A stretch of DNA of 64,000 bases. Origin: Craterostigma plantagineum (Eukaryota > Streptophyta > Magnoliopsida > Lamiales > Linderniaceae). Below the pieces are notes generated by a model. That model saw only the letters and a program-made list of their open reading frames with translations, was not told where the DNA came from and did no database searches. Positions 35,372 through 46,807 of the stretch are shown piece after piece. The stretch covers positions 310,001 through 374,000 of the forward strand of contig JAPQWV010000330.1 of NCBI GenBank assembly GCA_027422505.1, in the 5' to 3' direction. The stretch's first letter is position 1. Every line of letters begins with the position of its first letter. The translations under genes were made by a program, and so were the position numbers.

Positions 35372-37267
35372 ATGAAGGTCTTGCGTTGGAGGAGGCCTAA
35401 CGTTAGACATAAACAACTGGGCAGAAGCATCTCAAGCATTAGCATTGCTAGAAATGATCCAAAAATTCAAGAATTAGAAGGAGAAGGAGATGAAGAAGAA
35501 GGCGATCATGCCTATGAGTGCTGCACAAGATCAACGTATCTGCAGAGTGTTCAGACGCTCGTTCAGACATGCGCGAAGCTCCAAGCCGTCGTCCAGGGGA
35601 AATCATGCCACGCACAGATCATTCAACACGGTTTACAAGCCGACGTTTCGACCTCAAACATGCTCATCAATCTGTACTCGAAGTGCGGCAACTTGGGATA
35701 TTCACGCAAGGTGTTCGACAAAATGCGTGTGCGTAGTGTCGTCTCTTGGAATACCTTGATTGGCGCGCACACTCAGAATGGAGATGGAAAAGAGGCTTTG
35801 AATCTCTTCGTGAGGATGTTGAGAGAAGAGTCTGGGTTCAGCGAGTTTGCTCTGTCGAGCTTGCTATGTGCTTGTGCGACGAATACGTTAGCTTTCGAAA
35901 GCAAGCAACTGCATGCTTTTGCCGTCAAGACATTAATGGAGGACAATCCATTCGTGGGAACAGCTCTGCTCGATGTTTACGCCAAGTGTTGTTCGATCAC
36001 AGATGCTTTTCGGGTATTCGAGCGCATGCCTGAAAAGAGCGACGTGACGTGGAGTTCGATGATGGTGGGCTTCGTTGGAAACGAGCTCTATGAAGAGGCA
36101 TTGAATCTTTTCCACATGGCTCAAAGAACTGGCGTGAATATCAATGCGTTCACCGTCTCTACAATTCTCTGCGCTTGTGCTTCACTAGCTGCCTTGATAG
36201 AAGGTAAGCAAGTTCACAGCGTGGTGTTTAAAACCGGCATTTTGCTGAATGAGTTCGTCGCATCTTCGCTCGTGGACGTGTACGCCAAATGTGGGAGCAT
36301 CAAAGAATCCTATGCTGTGTTCCGTGAAGCAGAGCCAAAAAACCTGGTGATCTTTAACACTATGATATCGGGCTTAGCTAGGCATGCTAGGTCGATCGAA
36401 GCCATGGTTTTGTTCGAGAAAATGCAGCAGATGCTCTTTTCCCCGAATGAATTGACCTATCTTGCTATCCTATCTGCATGTGCCCACGTGGGACTATCTG
36501 AAGTGGGACAAAGGTATTTCGATTTGATGAAAACAGAGCACAATCTGTCGCCAAGCGTGTATCACTATGCATGCATGGCTGACATTCTCGGTAAGACTGG
36601 GAAAATAAACGAAGCAATAGACTTGATAGAAGAAATGCCCTTCGAAGCCACAGCTTCTATGTGGGGCTCGCTCTTGGCTTCTTGCAGGGTTTATAAGAAC
36701 GTCGAGGTGGCTGAGATTGCTGCGAGAAAGCTGTTCGAAATTGAACCCAATAACGCAGGAAATGTCGTGCTGCTCTCTAACATATATGCTGCAAGTGGGA
36801 GATGGGAAGATGTTGCGCAGACGAGGAAGCTTCTCAAGGGAAGTGAAGCCAAGAAAGAGAGAGGTAAGAGTTGGATAGAGATCAAAGACAAAGTCCACTC
36901 TTTCATGGTTGGAGAGACAACTCATCCTAGGATCGGCGAAATATACTCGAGATTGGACGAGCTTGTCGAAGACATGGGTAAGAACGGTTTCAAAGGTTAC
37001 GTCGAACATGACTTGCACGATGTTGAGGACGACTTCAAGAGGGAACTGTTGAAGCGCCACAGCGAAAAGCTAGCGCTTACTTTTGGGCTTATGTGCTTGC
37101 CTCGCGGGGCGCCCATAAGGATCATAAAGAACCTGAGGATTTGCGGGGATTGCCACGAGTTTATGAAGGTTGCATCGAATGTAACTGGACGAGAAATTAT
37201 CGTCAGGGATAATCATCGATTTCATCATTTTAGAGAAGGTTACTGTTCCTGCGGCGAGTTTTGGTAA
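35372..37267 (+). CDS. PLS-class pentatricopeptide repeat protein with E/E+ and DYW domain
   Basis: Single-exon PPR protein of 631 residues, probably imported into mitochondria (Arg/Ser-rich N-terminus MKVLRWRRPNVRHKQ). About ten PLS repeats: for example KSCHAQIIQHGLQADVSTSN, YSKCGNLGYSRKVFDKM, VVSWNTLIGAHTQNGDGKEA and YACMADILGKTGKINEA. E/E+ follows (KSWIEIKDKVHSFMVGE), then the cytidine-deaminase-like DYW domain with HSEKLALTFGL (catalytic HxE) and NLRICGDCHEFMK (CxxCH zinc). It ends CSCGEFW, the last triplet EFW replacing DYW. It looks orthologous in layout to Arabidopsis At5g04780. DYW PPR proteins carry out C-to-U editing of organelle transcripts; the target cannot be read here. No disruption. 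Confidence 0.93.
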   Translation: MKVLRWRRPNVRHKQLGRSISSISIARNDPKIQELEGEGDEEEGDHAYECCTRSTYLQSVQTLVQTCAKLQAVVQGKSCHAQIIQHGLQADVSTSNMLINLYSKCGNLGYSRKVFDKMRVRSVVSWNTLIGAHTQNGDGKEALNLFVRMLREESGFSEFALSSLLCACATNTLAFESKQLHAFAVKTLMEDNPFVGTALLDVYAKCCSITDAFRVFERMPEKSDVTWSSMMVGFVGNELYEEALNLFHMAQRTGVNINAFTVSTILCACASLAALIEGKQVHSVVFKTGILLNEFVASSLVDVYAKCGSIKESYAVFREAEPKNLVIFNTMISGLARHARSIEAMVLFEKMQQMLFSPNELTYLAILSACAHVGLSEVGQRYFDLMKTEHNLSPSVYHYACMADILGKTGKINEAIDLIEEMPFEATASMWGSLLASCRVYKNVEVAEIAARKLFEIEPNNAGNVVLLSNIYAASGRWEDVAQTRKLLKGSEAKKERGKSWIEIKDKVHSFMVGETTHPRIGEIYSRLDELVEDMGKNGFKGYVEHDLHDVEDDFKRELLKRHSEKLALTFGLMCLPRGAPIRIIKNLRICGDCHEFMKVASNVTGREIIVRDNHRFHHFREGYCSCGEFW

Positions 37268-37507
37268 CATCAATAGTTAATTCTTTTGTTGTACTATAAC
37301 CATTGCGATGTTTGATTCTTTGTTACTACAAGAGATGAAAAGCCTACAGCGATTCAAGAATGAATAGAACATTACGAAAGTAAATACTTCAAGAGATAAG
37401 GTTCAGTACGGAATCACTTATAGAAACGAAACTAAACAAAGCACAACCTTAATCCATTGTCTAAAAACATCATTCAAAATGCAGAAAAACTCGGAAAAAG
37501 AACAACC

Positions 37508-37945
37508 TCAGTATCTCCTATTGAAGCCACCAGCGCCACGACCATAACCACCAGTGGAAATGGGGTTGGCCTGAGAATCGGCAGATTGCTTCACAACGCC
37601 AGGGAGATCAGCCATGCCAAGAGAAGCAAGCATGTCAATGGTCTCTGCATCAACTTCAATGACATCGGTCTTGATAGCAGATTCGTCAGGCACAAAGTCC
37701 ATGCGCCTCTCCCTTTCTTCCTCTTGAAGCTTTAGGGAGATTCCACGAACAGGGCCCTTTTGGATACGCTTCATCAGATGAGTGGAGAACCCGGCGATTT
37801 TGTTGCGGAGGCGCTTGGAAGGGATAATCGCGACCTCCTCGAGGATTTTCTTGTTCGTGTGGAAGTCGAGGGTCATCTTAGAGTAGTACCTTTCGATCAC
37901 CTGGCGAGAGGATTTCTTCACGGTCTTGGTTCTTACACGTCCCAT
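37508..37945 (-). CDS. RPS17: 40S ribosomal protein S17 (eS17)
   Basis: Cytosolic small-subunit protein, 145 residues, a single coding exon. It starts [20 protein letters not shown] and contains [20 protein letters not shown] and [20 protein letters not shown], nearly invariant in plants, with a Gly-rich plant-type C-terminus ([16 protein letters not shown]). The ATG is preceded at once by an acceptor-like tgcaag, in keeping with a leader intron that joins a 5' UTR exon near 38.5 kb. Confidence 0.95.
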   Translation of the reverse strand: MGRVRTKTVKKSSRQVIERYYSKMTLDFHTNKKILEEVAIIPSKRLRNKIAGFSTHLMKRIQKGPVRGISLKLQEEERERRMDFVPDESAIKTDVIEVDAETIDMLASLGMADLPGVVKQSADSQANPISTGGYGRGAGGFNRRY

Positions 37946-38898
37946 CTTGCAAACAGTGGATTAGAGATTGATTTGGCCTGAAGTCGAAAGACATGTAAAG
38001 ACAATCATGACCCAATTAAGATAGGTTAAACATAAACATAACAGCTTTACACAAATTGACAAATACATTATCTTGCTAATAGTGATTTCAGATCCGCTGA
38101 CTTTGCTAGCTCACACAGATATCAGTTGGCAGTTCAGCATCGATAGCATGTGGACCAACGGGTAGAATCGCACACAATAAATCAATTCAATGGAAGCCAA
38201 ACGTTATAGGCCGTCAAAAGCTTGATGCAAAGTAGACAATTATACCAAAGAAAACAGAAGGCTAATCCTAAAAATAAAAAGCTTCGATTCGCACGTCATA
38301 GAACAGATCTGCCCATGAGATTCGAACTACTACCGTTTTCCCCAACAGAAATATCCAGTAAATCGGACAGATGCATCCACGCAATCGAAAAAGGTCGAAC
38401 CAATCATAAACAAGAAGACTAATTCTCCGTCGCAACGAACGCGGACTTCAATATTCACAGACAGTGATATCAGCATAAACTAAACGAAAGAGTCTTACTC
38501 TGAAAGAACTGGATTTCTCTGCGGCTAAGCTGTGAAACCTGGGGCTTGCAAGTGTTCGTGCAACTCAACCTTAGGGCAGTTTTAGGGTTTTGATTGCAGT
38601 TTGATAATGGGCCGGATATTTAATTGGGCCCAATTAGATTTGACGGCCTTCTATTGCGGCTTGTATGTGGGTCCCACCTTGATTTCTTTCAAACAATGCG
38701 TAAAATGGTTGGGTGTCTCGCCATTAACGCGCACTCTTCACGTGTAATAAATAAATAAAATATATTCCGTTTCCCATTACATAAACAGCTCACGCACTGC
38801 ACACTCACGGAGTTGCCGGAGAGCAAGAGATCAGATCAAAGATAGAAAAAGAGAGTGAGAGCATTGCTGCTTTGGATTGATTTTCTTTTACTGATAGA
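37946..38898 (-). promoter_or_regulatory. RPS17 leader intron and divergent RPS17/MVD promoter
   Basis: From 37947 to about 38498 the minus strand reads as a leader intron (donor CAGA|GTAAGACT at 38498, acceptor just before the ATG). Above it lie a telo-box (TTAGGGTTT, 38582-38590) and two TGGGCC site II elements (38608-38613 and 38625-38630), the classic pair for plant ribosomal-protein genes. The short frames inside the intron are not supported as genes. The MVD 5' UTR occupies roughly 38790-38898. Confidence 0.7.
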
Positions 38899-41291
38899 AT
38901 GGCGACGGCTGATTGGATTCTGACGTTGACTGCTCAAACGCCGACGAACATCGCCGTGATAAAGTATTGGGGAAAGAGAGACGAGGAGCTCATCCTGCCG
39001 ATCAACGACAGTATCAGCGTTACTTTGGATCCTGACCATCTGTGTACCACCACTTCCGTTGCTGTGAGCCCGAGTTTTACCCACGATCGCATGTGGCTAA
39101 ATGGAAAGGTGATATCCTCGTTTTCTCCGCTTTTTTTATTGGGTTCGTGATGGTAGTGTTTGATCTGAAGATTTGGATTGGTTCTTGTGCTAAAAGATTT
39201 GAGCTTTGGGTCGGGTTTGGTTCGGTTGATTGCGATTGTGTTTCGTGGTAGGTGGAAAAGATATACTAAAAGAAAAAGTAAAAGGTGGAATTCCGTCATA
39301 GTTGTATATTTACCTTTGTTTTAGTAATTAGACGTCTTGTGAAGTAGGATGCTAATTGTTGAGCTGCTCTTCTATTGCATAGGTAATATAATCTTTTCTT
39401 ATTGCGTCTTGAACTCTGGCGATTGTAGGAGGTATCGCTTTCGGGGAACAGATACCAGCATTGCCTAAGGGAGCTCCGTTCACGTGCTAATGACGTGGTG
39501 GACGAGAACAAGGGAATAAAAATTGCAAAAGAGGATTGGGGGAAACTTCATCTTCACATTGTTTCTTACAATAATTTCCCCACTGCAGCTGGTTTGGCTT
39601 CATCTGCTGCTGGTTTGGCATGCCTAGGTAAGACATATATGCAGTAGTGATATGTGGGACTATTGCGTCTGTATTTCAGACGAGTGCTTGACTGAGAATA
39701 ACTAAGACTGACACTGCCGTGTTTTTCAACTTTCAGTTTTTTCCCTTGCCAAGCTAATGAATGTGAAAGAGGATAATAGTAAGTTATCTGCAATTGCAAG
39801 GTAAAAATTTTCCAAATTGCTTAGCAAACATGAACCTACGCATTAATCCACAGTAACTATTGTTGTAAGAAAGAGTGTGGCTGGTGTTTGAGATTGATGA
39901 CGATATGTATCATGTCCAGGCAAGGCTCAGGGAGTGCGTGTCGCAGCTTGTATGGTGGATTTGTCAAGTGGATAATGGGAAAAGTAAGCTGATTTCCCAG
40001 TATTATTTCTATCTGTATCTAGAGCAGAAAAGAAATAATGAATTTGTAACTTTCCCAAAGGAACAAGATGGAAGCGATAGCATAGCAGTTCAGCTGGAGG
40101 ATGAGAAGCACTGGGATGAGCTTGTCATTATCATCGCCGTGGTGGGTATCTGTGTACCCTTTATTTCTTATTATCAACAAAATTTTGCACCTTCCTTCGT
40201 AATGTTCATGTATTTGAAACTCTAAAAACATGTTTTTTGGTTGATTTTCAGGTGAGTTCGAGGCAGAAAGAAACCAGCAGCACGTCAGGAATGCGTGAGA
40301 CTGTTGAAACTAGTCCGCTCGTCCTACATAGAGCTAAGGTAATTCAAAAAGCTATACTTAATATAGTATCTTATTTTTCTGGCCATTTAATTCCGTAACT
40401 TGTGCATGTCTTTACAGGAAGTTGTGCCCAAACGGATTATAGAGATGGAGGAAGCAATCAAAAATCGCAATTTTGAAGCCTTTTCTCGCCTGGCTTGTGC
40501 AGATAGCAATCAATTTCATGCTGTGTGCTTGGACACTCTGCCCCCTATATTCTACATGAACGATACATCTCATAGGCAAGCTAGCTACCTTTCTTTGATA
40601 CGCTTACTTAGCATTACTGTTGTATCGACCAAACGCATTCCCATGAGCAAACATTGACCCAAGACATTTGTGTTTTCAGGATAATCAGCTGTGTTGAGAA
40701 GTGGAATCGCTATGAAGGGACCCCTCAGGTATTCTGCCTTTGCTCTTCCATCTGTTCAAAATTCAGACATAACCTGTGCTGTGAACATATCCTAACATCC
40801 ACAAATTGGCAGGTGGCTTATACCTTCGACGCAGGGCCAAATGCTGTACTAATTGCTCGCAACAGAAAGGCTGCTGCAAATCTGCTTCAGAGGCTACTCT
40901 TCCTCTTCCCTCCAACCTCAGATACTGATCTCGACAGGTAACTTTCAATGCTTCCACTTTTTACAAGAATTACATACATTACACTCGGTAGGCATACGTA
41001 TATCTTCTTTCTCATACCTTGTTCTTGAGAATTGGCCTCAATTTGTGGTATATACTCTTCAGCTATGTTATTGGTGACAAGACAATATTAAAAGATGCTG
41101 GAATTCAAGGCATGAAAGATGTGGAGGCTTTAGTGCCACCACCTGAGATCAAGGACACAGTTACTTCTTCCAACCAAAAACACAAAGGAGACGTAAGTTA
41201 TTTCATCTGCACTAAAATTGGAAGAGGGCCCATAGTAGTATCCGACGAAAGCCGATCTCTCATCAATCCCGAGAATGGGCTGCCCAAGTGA
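38899..41291 (+). CDS. MVD: Mevalonate diphosphate decarboxylase
   Basis: GHMP-family enzyme. It converts mevalonate 5-diphosphate with ATP to isopentenyl diphosphate, the last step of the mevalonate pathway. Ten exons: 38899-39108, 39429-39627, 39737-39800, 39920-39983, 40061-40141, 40252-40338, 40418-40575, 40680-40728, 40813-40937 and 41063-41291, 421 residues. Signatures: [54 protein letters not shown], the ATP-binding [31 protein letters not shown], and [10 protein letters not shown] with [11 protein letters not shown] near the end. Homologues end in a similar ENGLPK tail. Intron 7 (40576-40679) has a GC donor with good consensus (AG|GCAAGC). It diverges from RPS17. No disruption. Confidence 0.96.
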
Positions 41292-41545
41292 GTGAAGAGA
41301 GTGATTACTGACTACAATGGAAGTTCCATCGATCCACCTGGATCGTATCGTCTGTTTCTATAGATTGTTGATTTGCTACTTTTCTAGTCATGAACTATTT
41401 ATCTGTGTCTAAATCAACTTCATTAATCAGGTTTGCCTGAACATCAAGAATCAGCAATGGAGAGAATAAATTCACGTTAAATCTCCACTGACAAGAAACG
41501 TATTGGATTCTAAATCTCCTCTTTCTGTTTGTTTGGCAAAGAATT

Positions 41546-44458
41546 TTACGCAACCTTGCGACTTCCAAAATCGCCCTCCGTATCTTTCCAGCGGTTTACC
41601 AGAAATGAGTCGCTGATAATCTACAGACAATATTCCACGTTTAAACGAAACAAACTTGCTTTTCAAAGAGCGCTTAGTGAAATTGAGTGAGTAAAAATAA
41701 CCTGGTTCAAATGAGCTGCTACGCATGGAAGAACAAGTAAGCCAGACTCGCCGAAAGCACCACCGAGCTGTTCGACAACTGCTACCATAACAGGCAATGT
41801 TTTCTGCAAAAGAGAAAAAATATTCGACAACTTTGAGCCAAAAAAGAAAGTATAATTTAAGGTTTTCATGGATGAACACTCACTTGGCTTGCGACCAATA
41901 GAAGAGCGCTGACGTTTTCTTTCTTTGCAAAGGGTGATTTGGAGCCTCCAGAAACAACAGAAAGGCTTCGCACCAAAAGAATGTTGAATGCTAATAGCAC
42001 AGCATGGAGAAGCCTGCAAGATTTTGTTAGTCTTACAAAATCGCCAGCAGCAAAAGTTATCGAAGATGAAATAGGTTTGCAACAAGGAATCAACTTCAAC
42101 TGAAAGAAAATATAAATACATACGCTCCCATTAAGACGGCCACAAGAAAAATTGATGGCTTCACCATCAAAAGAAGTTCCCTTGACCGGCTAACCTGAAT
42201 CCATGGGACCTACAAAAAGAAATCAACAGAGGATCATCAGTAGAAACAAACTGGTTGAAGAGAACACAGCAATTAGCAATGAATTAGCGTTCGAATATTA
42301 GGAAATAAGCAGAGGAAGATTTTCGGCTGTATTCTTGTACCAGCAATAAATAAGCTGTGAAGACTAAGAACATAGAAGCAAAATTGGAAGGGAGTATTAA
42401 AATGTAACGGTACCGCCAAGTTTAAATCTTACAAAACTCAGGAAGATTGCGCTAACAAAAGCCAAGAGCTTCCGATTACCATCTGCAAATTTTGCTAACC
42501 CTGCACAGTTTCCCAACCAGTCATGCCAACGGTACAGATAACGAGTTAATAATCCTATTTATGAATAATTCAGTATCTATTGTTTCAATAACATGGTTGT
42601 TAAATGACAAGCAAGGATTTTGAAGGCGTAAATTCACTTTTCCATAGTAACCTATATCATCAAACCTTCAGAAAGTTCTCGAGCAGTCTGTTCATTACGA
42701 GAGAGAAAGAAACAAGATTAGAATTTATTAACCCGTTATTAACACGTATGCTAAGATATTAGTGCGACTACTGACATAAGTGGAGACTCACCTTTCCAAT
42801 GACGAGAGGTATTAAAAGCATAAGAACAAGGCTTTTCAGAAGCTGCTTAATGGGAACTGATACCCCTACTCCAGCAGCTATGAATTTTGAGATAGAGAAA
42901 GGTATCTGCGATTGAATACGAGTCGATCATTTCAAACATGGTTACTAGAAATTGTCGAGCATAGCCAGACTATAAATTTGTCCACAGAAAATATGAACAG
43001 ATGCAAAAATGTGTCTTTGAAGAACTAACTGAAAAGTAAGAATAAAACTAACAATAAACATGCGATATTAATGTTTGTGTATTCTCATTCCAGCACAAGT
43101 ACTTACAATCAGAATTCCTACTAAGTTGGAGATCACAGTCATTGCAAGAGCTAGAGCAGAGTTCCCACCAGCTAGCTGCGTTTTATCAAATCAAACCTGC
43201 CGTCACACTAACAACAACACTCCGTTCTGATTTTGCATACATTCTTCAGAAAGTCCTTGACATTAAGTTACCCGAGTTAAAGCCACTCCACTAGATAACG
43301 TTGTCGGCATGCAGCTAAATATTGCAAGTCCTGCATAATGGACACATGCAATGCGTTTTACAGAGTTTCTCGCATATGATTATGGAGTTCATGAACTGTG
43401 TAGTGGGGCTATGAAAATCCTCGATACATCTTTGGAACAAGAAAAGCGGTATGCTGAATTTCATAAGGTATATGCGAGATATAAGTTCCCGTACCTGTGA
43501 CAAATTCTTGGGGCCGGAGCTTGAGCAACAAAATGAACTTCGAAAAGAAGGGGGTGAAGAACAATATTGAAGCCTGTGAAAAACGCTCATATCGGATTTA
43601 CAAAGACAACCCAATAGGGAAAATGCGAACAAGAACTTGAGACCTTACCAGACCCACCAATCCAACGGGCCATGCTTCAGCAGCAGCTCCAATTTCTTCG
43701 CTTCGCAATGTCAACCCTATAATAATTTAAAAGTAAGTCACAACCATGACCTAACTGATTAAGCAAACTGACAATCTCAAACATAGATATAGAACTGCAA
43801 AAAAAAACGTGGAATCTGTTAGACGTATATGTATGTACGTTACGGTAGAGGTACCTGAAATTACGAATATCCCAAAGGTGCTGAATTTCGATAGGTAATA
43901 TCTATCCGCCAAACAACCAAGGCTAGGATTTGCAAGCCCTATTATTACTCCAAATACGAGAGCTGAAAGCGCATGAAAATACCATTGACACATTCTATAG
44001 AACACAAAACCTCTTGTATATGATATGCAGCTCAAGACGCTACGACTAAAGATACCTAATGGGAGGAAGTTATCAGCTGCAAATTTAACGAGGGCCTCCG
44101 TCCAATTCGGCTTACGAGCTCCGTTTTCATCGCCCTCACTTCCCTGAAAACACAGCAAGCTCGTTTACTTCCCAAGATTTCATTTTTTTTTTCGGAAAGC
44201 TTGCACCAGCAATTGAATTCAACAGGGCCTACAAAGGAACGTACGGACCTGAGGAAAGTCACCGCTTGCTCTAACACTAGTTAATTTACAATGCGATTGG
44301 AGCTTCCACCGAAGAAACTGAACTGTGTTGTTGTCCTTGTCCCTGCAAAACGGCGACAGCTTCGTCTGAAGCAATGGAGCTTCACTTCGATGCCGGCGAG
44401 AGTGAGGAACGGTGATCGGTTGGTGGAAAGCAGCAGCTATACGGATTAATGCAGACAT
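41546..44458 (-). CDS. BASS4: Probable sodium/metabolite cotransporter BASS4, chloroplastic
   Basis: Bile-acid:sodium-symporter-family carrier predicted for the plastid envelope; substrate of BASS4 is not established to my knowledge. Fourteen exons: 44249-44458, 44056-44143, 43855-43962, 43649-43716, 43495-43573, 43272-43330, 43107-43175, 42792-42905, 42666-42687, 42433-42500, 42124-42209, 41884-42013, 41702-41803 and 41546-41620, 425 residues. The Arg/Ser/His-rich N-terminus suits a transit peptide. Conserved stretches: ANPSLGCLADRYYLSKFSTF, CMPTTLSSGVALTRLAGGNS, and KTLPVMVAVVEQLGG with GLLVLPCVAAHLNQ. A 22-nt exon (42666-42687) is supported by phase on both sides. The start ATG is 44458; the in-frame TTG seven codons upstream is not a start. 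Confidence 0.9.
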
Positions 44459-44699
44459 AGCAAGTGCACGACAAGACAAGGCTGAGCTACTCTTTTCGCC
44501 GGTAGATTATTTATTTATATCTGTTTTTTATATACATTTTATTGCAAGAAAATTCTTTAAACACAACACTTGCACTAATTCGTTTCACCCATCACTCATC
44601 GTCACACTTGCAAGACGATTGCTCACTGAACGTCTCCCTCGGTGGGTCTGCGTCTGTAAGGAAAGAATGGAAAGAATGTTCGGTGTTCATCTCAGAAGC

Positions 44700-45012
44700 T
44701 GTCAATTACACTGTACTATGTGGTTCGGAATGGTTTGTGCAATCTCATTATTGCAGAGATGTCTTCAAGCACTTCCTTTAAAGGTTATGCAGCCTAATGC
44801 TCACACATATGACATTCTTATCTGCGCCTAATAATGTTGCTGTTATTGTCTTTTTACCGGGACCTTTGGAAATGAGTGATTTTGGTGAGGCGATTACATT
44901 TTTTGACGAAATGAATAGTGATAGATTTTCACTTTCAGTTGCTTCGTTTTCATGGAACTTGATCGTCGAATAGGAGAAGCTTAACAACGTCTGCTACTTA
45001 TTTGATACTTTT
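44700..45012 (+). pseudogene. Pentatricopeptide-repeat remnant
   Basis: Two fragments in different frames read like PPR motifs. One is MQPNAHTYDILICA (about 44788-44831). The other is FGEAITFFDEMNSDRFSLSV followed by FSWNLIVE and a stop (about 44884-44972). They are short, shifted and followed by stops, and no start or neighbouring repeat can be found. Probably debris of a PPR gene; weak evidence. The rest of 44459-45146 shows no gene. Confidence 0.35.
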
Positions 45013-45146
45013 TTAGCATTCTTTATTCATGTGCCTGCTGAATGCAGGACTTCGATTGCAGAACGAAGGAAACAACCACAAACAAAACAGGGGACTGAAA
45101 CATAGTTGATAGCTCAGATGATTATCATAAAGCCTTGGCTTTTGCC

Positions 45147-45894
45147 TCACTCATGTTCTTTTGAAGGAGGGCTGGTGTGTTTATTGCAGCCAGCCGAAGA
45201 ACTAGGTCCAGGGTTGTTGATCTGAGGATCAGCTTCTTGTATGGCTAATCCCTGCGCTAGCCGAGACAGGAATGCCTCGTACTGCTTATTCATCTGTTCG
45301 ATTTCTTTGCGCAGCCTCTCATTTTCACGGAATATACGGCAGTTCTCCTGGTAAAGCGCTTCGTTTCTATTGCCCTGAGGAAAAAAGAAAAGGATTAGAA
45401 TTCATTTATGAACTGAAAGCATGAAGTTTTAGATTGAAAGCATGAAGTTTTAGATTTATGAACTGAACTGCTTCTTCCTCGTACTGTATAGTCTGAATGG
45501 GGAGCTGTGTTGAATATGTTTTGGGAATAGTTTTCTGTGATACCAATATATATAGTCGTCTAGCACGAGACTTATGCCTGAGGGGGCATCACAAGACTCA
45601 GCATAGGATTCGACGAAAAATAAAGCCCCGTTAGGATCCATTAAACCCGTTGAAAAAGCTTCCTTACACGTTATGTTTGGGTCATTGGTGTGCTTTTCTC
45701 GACGCTATCAGTTGAATAGAACGTGAAAAAAATGCGCTACTGAGGAAAGAAGGCGTGTGTCGATGTAATGGTGGTGTGCTTTTACTCACGCATCGCCATA
45801 AAGTGTTCGTTTTTAGTAAATCATCTGTTAATTCACGCAAATCCCCATTATATCGCGCCTTATATGAAGTATCAGGTGTAACAAAGCCATGCAT
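45147..45894 (-). CDS. Small leucine-zipper protein, LITTLE ZIPPER-like (tentative)
   Basis: Two exons in matching phase: 45790-45894 (MHGFVTPDTSYKARYNGDLR, ending at a strong GTGAGT donor) and 45147-45374 (acceptor CCTCAG|GGC), 110 residues. The second exon opens with GNRNEALYQENCRIFRENER then LRKEIEQMNKQYEAFLSRLA. The pattern LYxxNCxIxxENERLRK closely resembles the LITTLE ZIPPER (ZPR) microproteins, which trap HD-ZIP III factors by heterodimerising with their zipper. A polar, Pro/Ser-rich tail follows. ZPRs are about 50-105 residues. The first exon has no family match that I recognise. The ATG is only 111 bp from the stop of the DUF662 gene on the same strand, so a shared transcript or a longer fusion is possible. 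Symbol withheld. Confidence 0.45.
45415..45456. repeat. 21-bp perfect tandem duplication in the zipper gene's intron
   Basis: GAAAGCATGAAGTTTTAGAT(T) occurs twice head to tail (45415-45435 and 45436-45456) close to the intron's 3' end. Confidence 0.9.
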
Positions 45895-46004
45895 GTAATT
45901 GAGATCCTTTTGAAGAAAAAACAGGGACGCAACAGAAAGGAGCATTGAAGAAGCATTACAACGGTTAGTGAACTTGAGAGAATTAGTGAAGGTAACATGT
46001 TATT

Positions 46005-46707
46005 TCAAGAGGCTGAGCTGACAATCTTGCCCAGTTCTTCAAGCTTCTTCATGCGAAGCCTCTCACTTTGATTCACCAACTATAATTTTATCAGAGGAAA
46101 AAAAAACGCAAATCATTTGTTGACAGAGGATTGATTATCTGGCTCTGTTTTATTACAATACCTACCTCCACAAGCGTAGATGTCAAGTGGATCTTCTCAT
46201 TGTTCTTCTCTTGAAAAGCTTCCATGGCTTCCTTGTATTCTTTCTCCTGCTCATATACATATGATTATATATATAGATGTGTAAAGAAGATGAGTATATA
46301 TCTCACTTTCTTTTGGCAGAAGTGTCCAAGAGATTTGAGGTCTCTGTTGACAATGTCTATTCTCTTACGAACGCTAGCAACTTCCTTCCTCATGGGATCA
46401 GTCATCACTTCAAGTTCCTAAAACGACATACTCATCATCTTCGACTACTTCCGTACAAAAATAACTAAAAGCATACGTCGAATCAGATAGTAGATAATCA
46501 AAAGAAGCGTCGTCGTACTTCCCAGACTTGCGCCAGGCGCCTGGTTTCTTCTTCGGCGCGGTTGAGCTGCGACTCGACTCTCTCCCTCATCTTCATCTTC
46601 TTCCTCTCTATCTCTTCTTCCTTCGCCTGGTAAGTGGCGATAGCCATTTTCGAAGCTTCGCATTCGACGTTCATATCTTCCATTGGCAGGCGATGGTTGC
46701 TAGTCAT
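46005..46707 (-). CDS. DUF662 / RAB6-interacting-golgin-like coiled-coil protein
   Basis: Exons 46519-46707, 46307-46417, 46166-46246 and 46005-46079, 151 residues. Almost wholly charged and heptad-rich: VECEASKMAIATYQAKEEEI, RVESQLNRAEEETRRLAQVW, LEVMTDPMRKEVASVRKRID, and NQSERLRMKKLEELGKIVSS. This is the plant DUF662 set (Arabidopsis At2g27740, At2g36410, ACIP1), annotated as golgin-like or microtubule-associated; the molecular role is not settled. The phases are clean. It starts at ATG 46707; a second ATG eight codons on (MEDMNVECE) matches the Arabidopsis start better and may be the true one. Confidence 0.85.
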
Positions 46708-46764
46708 TTCTCTATACGTTCTTTAGTATCTATATACATGCGTGTGTATTATGCACTTTCTTGG

Positions 46765-46807
<43 letters not shown>

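Noticed and set aside
36494..37060. Minus-strand frame of 188 codons inside the PPR gene
   Set aside because: Shadow of the single-exon PPR reading frame, which has complete domain structure on the plus strand.
44412..44831. Plus-strand 139-codon frame
   Set aside because: Its first third is antisense to BASS4 exon 1 and the rest is mixed sequence; only the last 14 codons look PPR-like, which I list as debris instead.
45456..45641. Minus-strand 61-codon frame (MDPNGALFFVES...) in the zipper gene intron
   Set aside because: It has an ATG but no recognisable family and no donor that would join it in phase to the zipper exon; the exon at 45790-45894 joins better.
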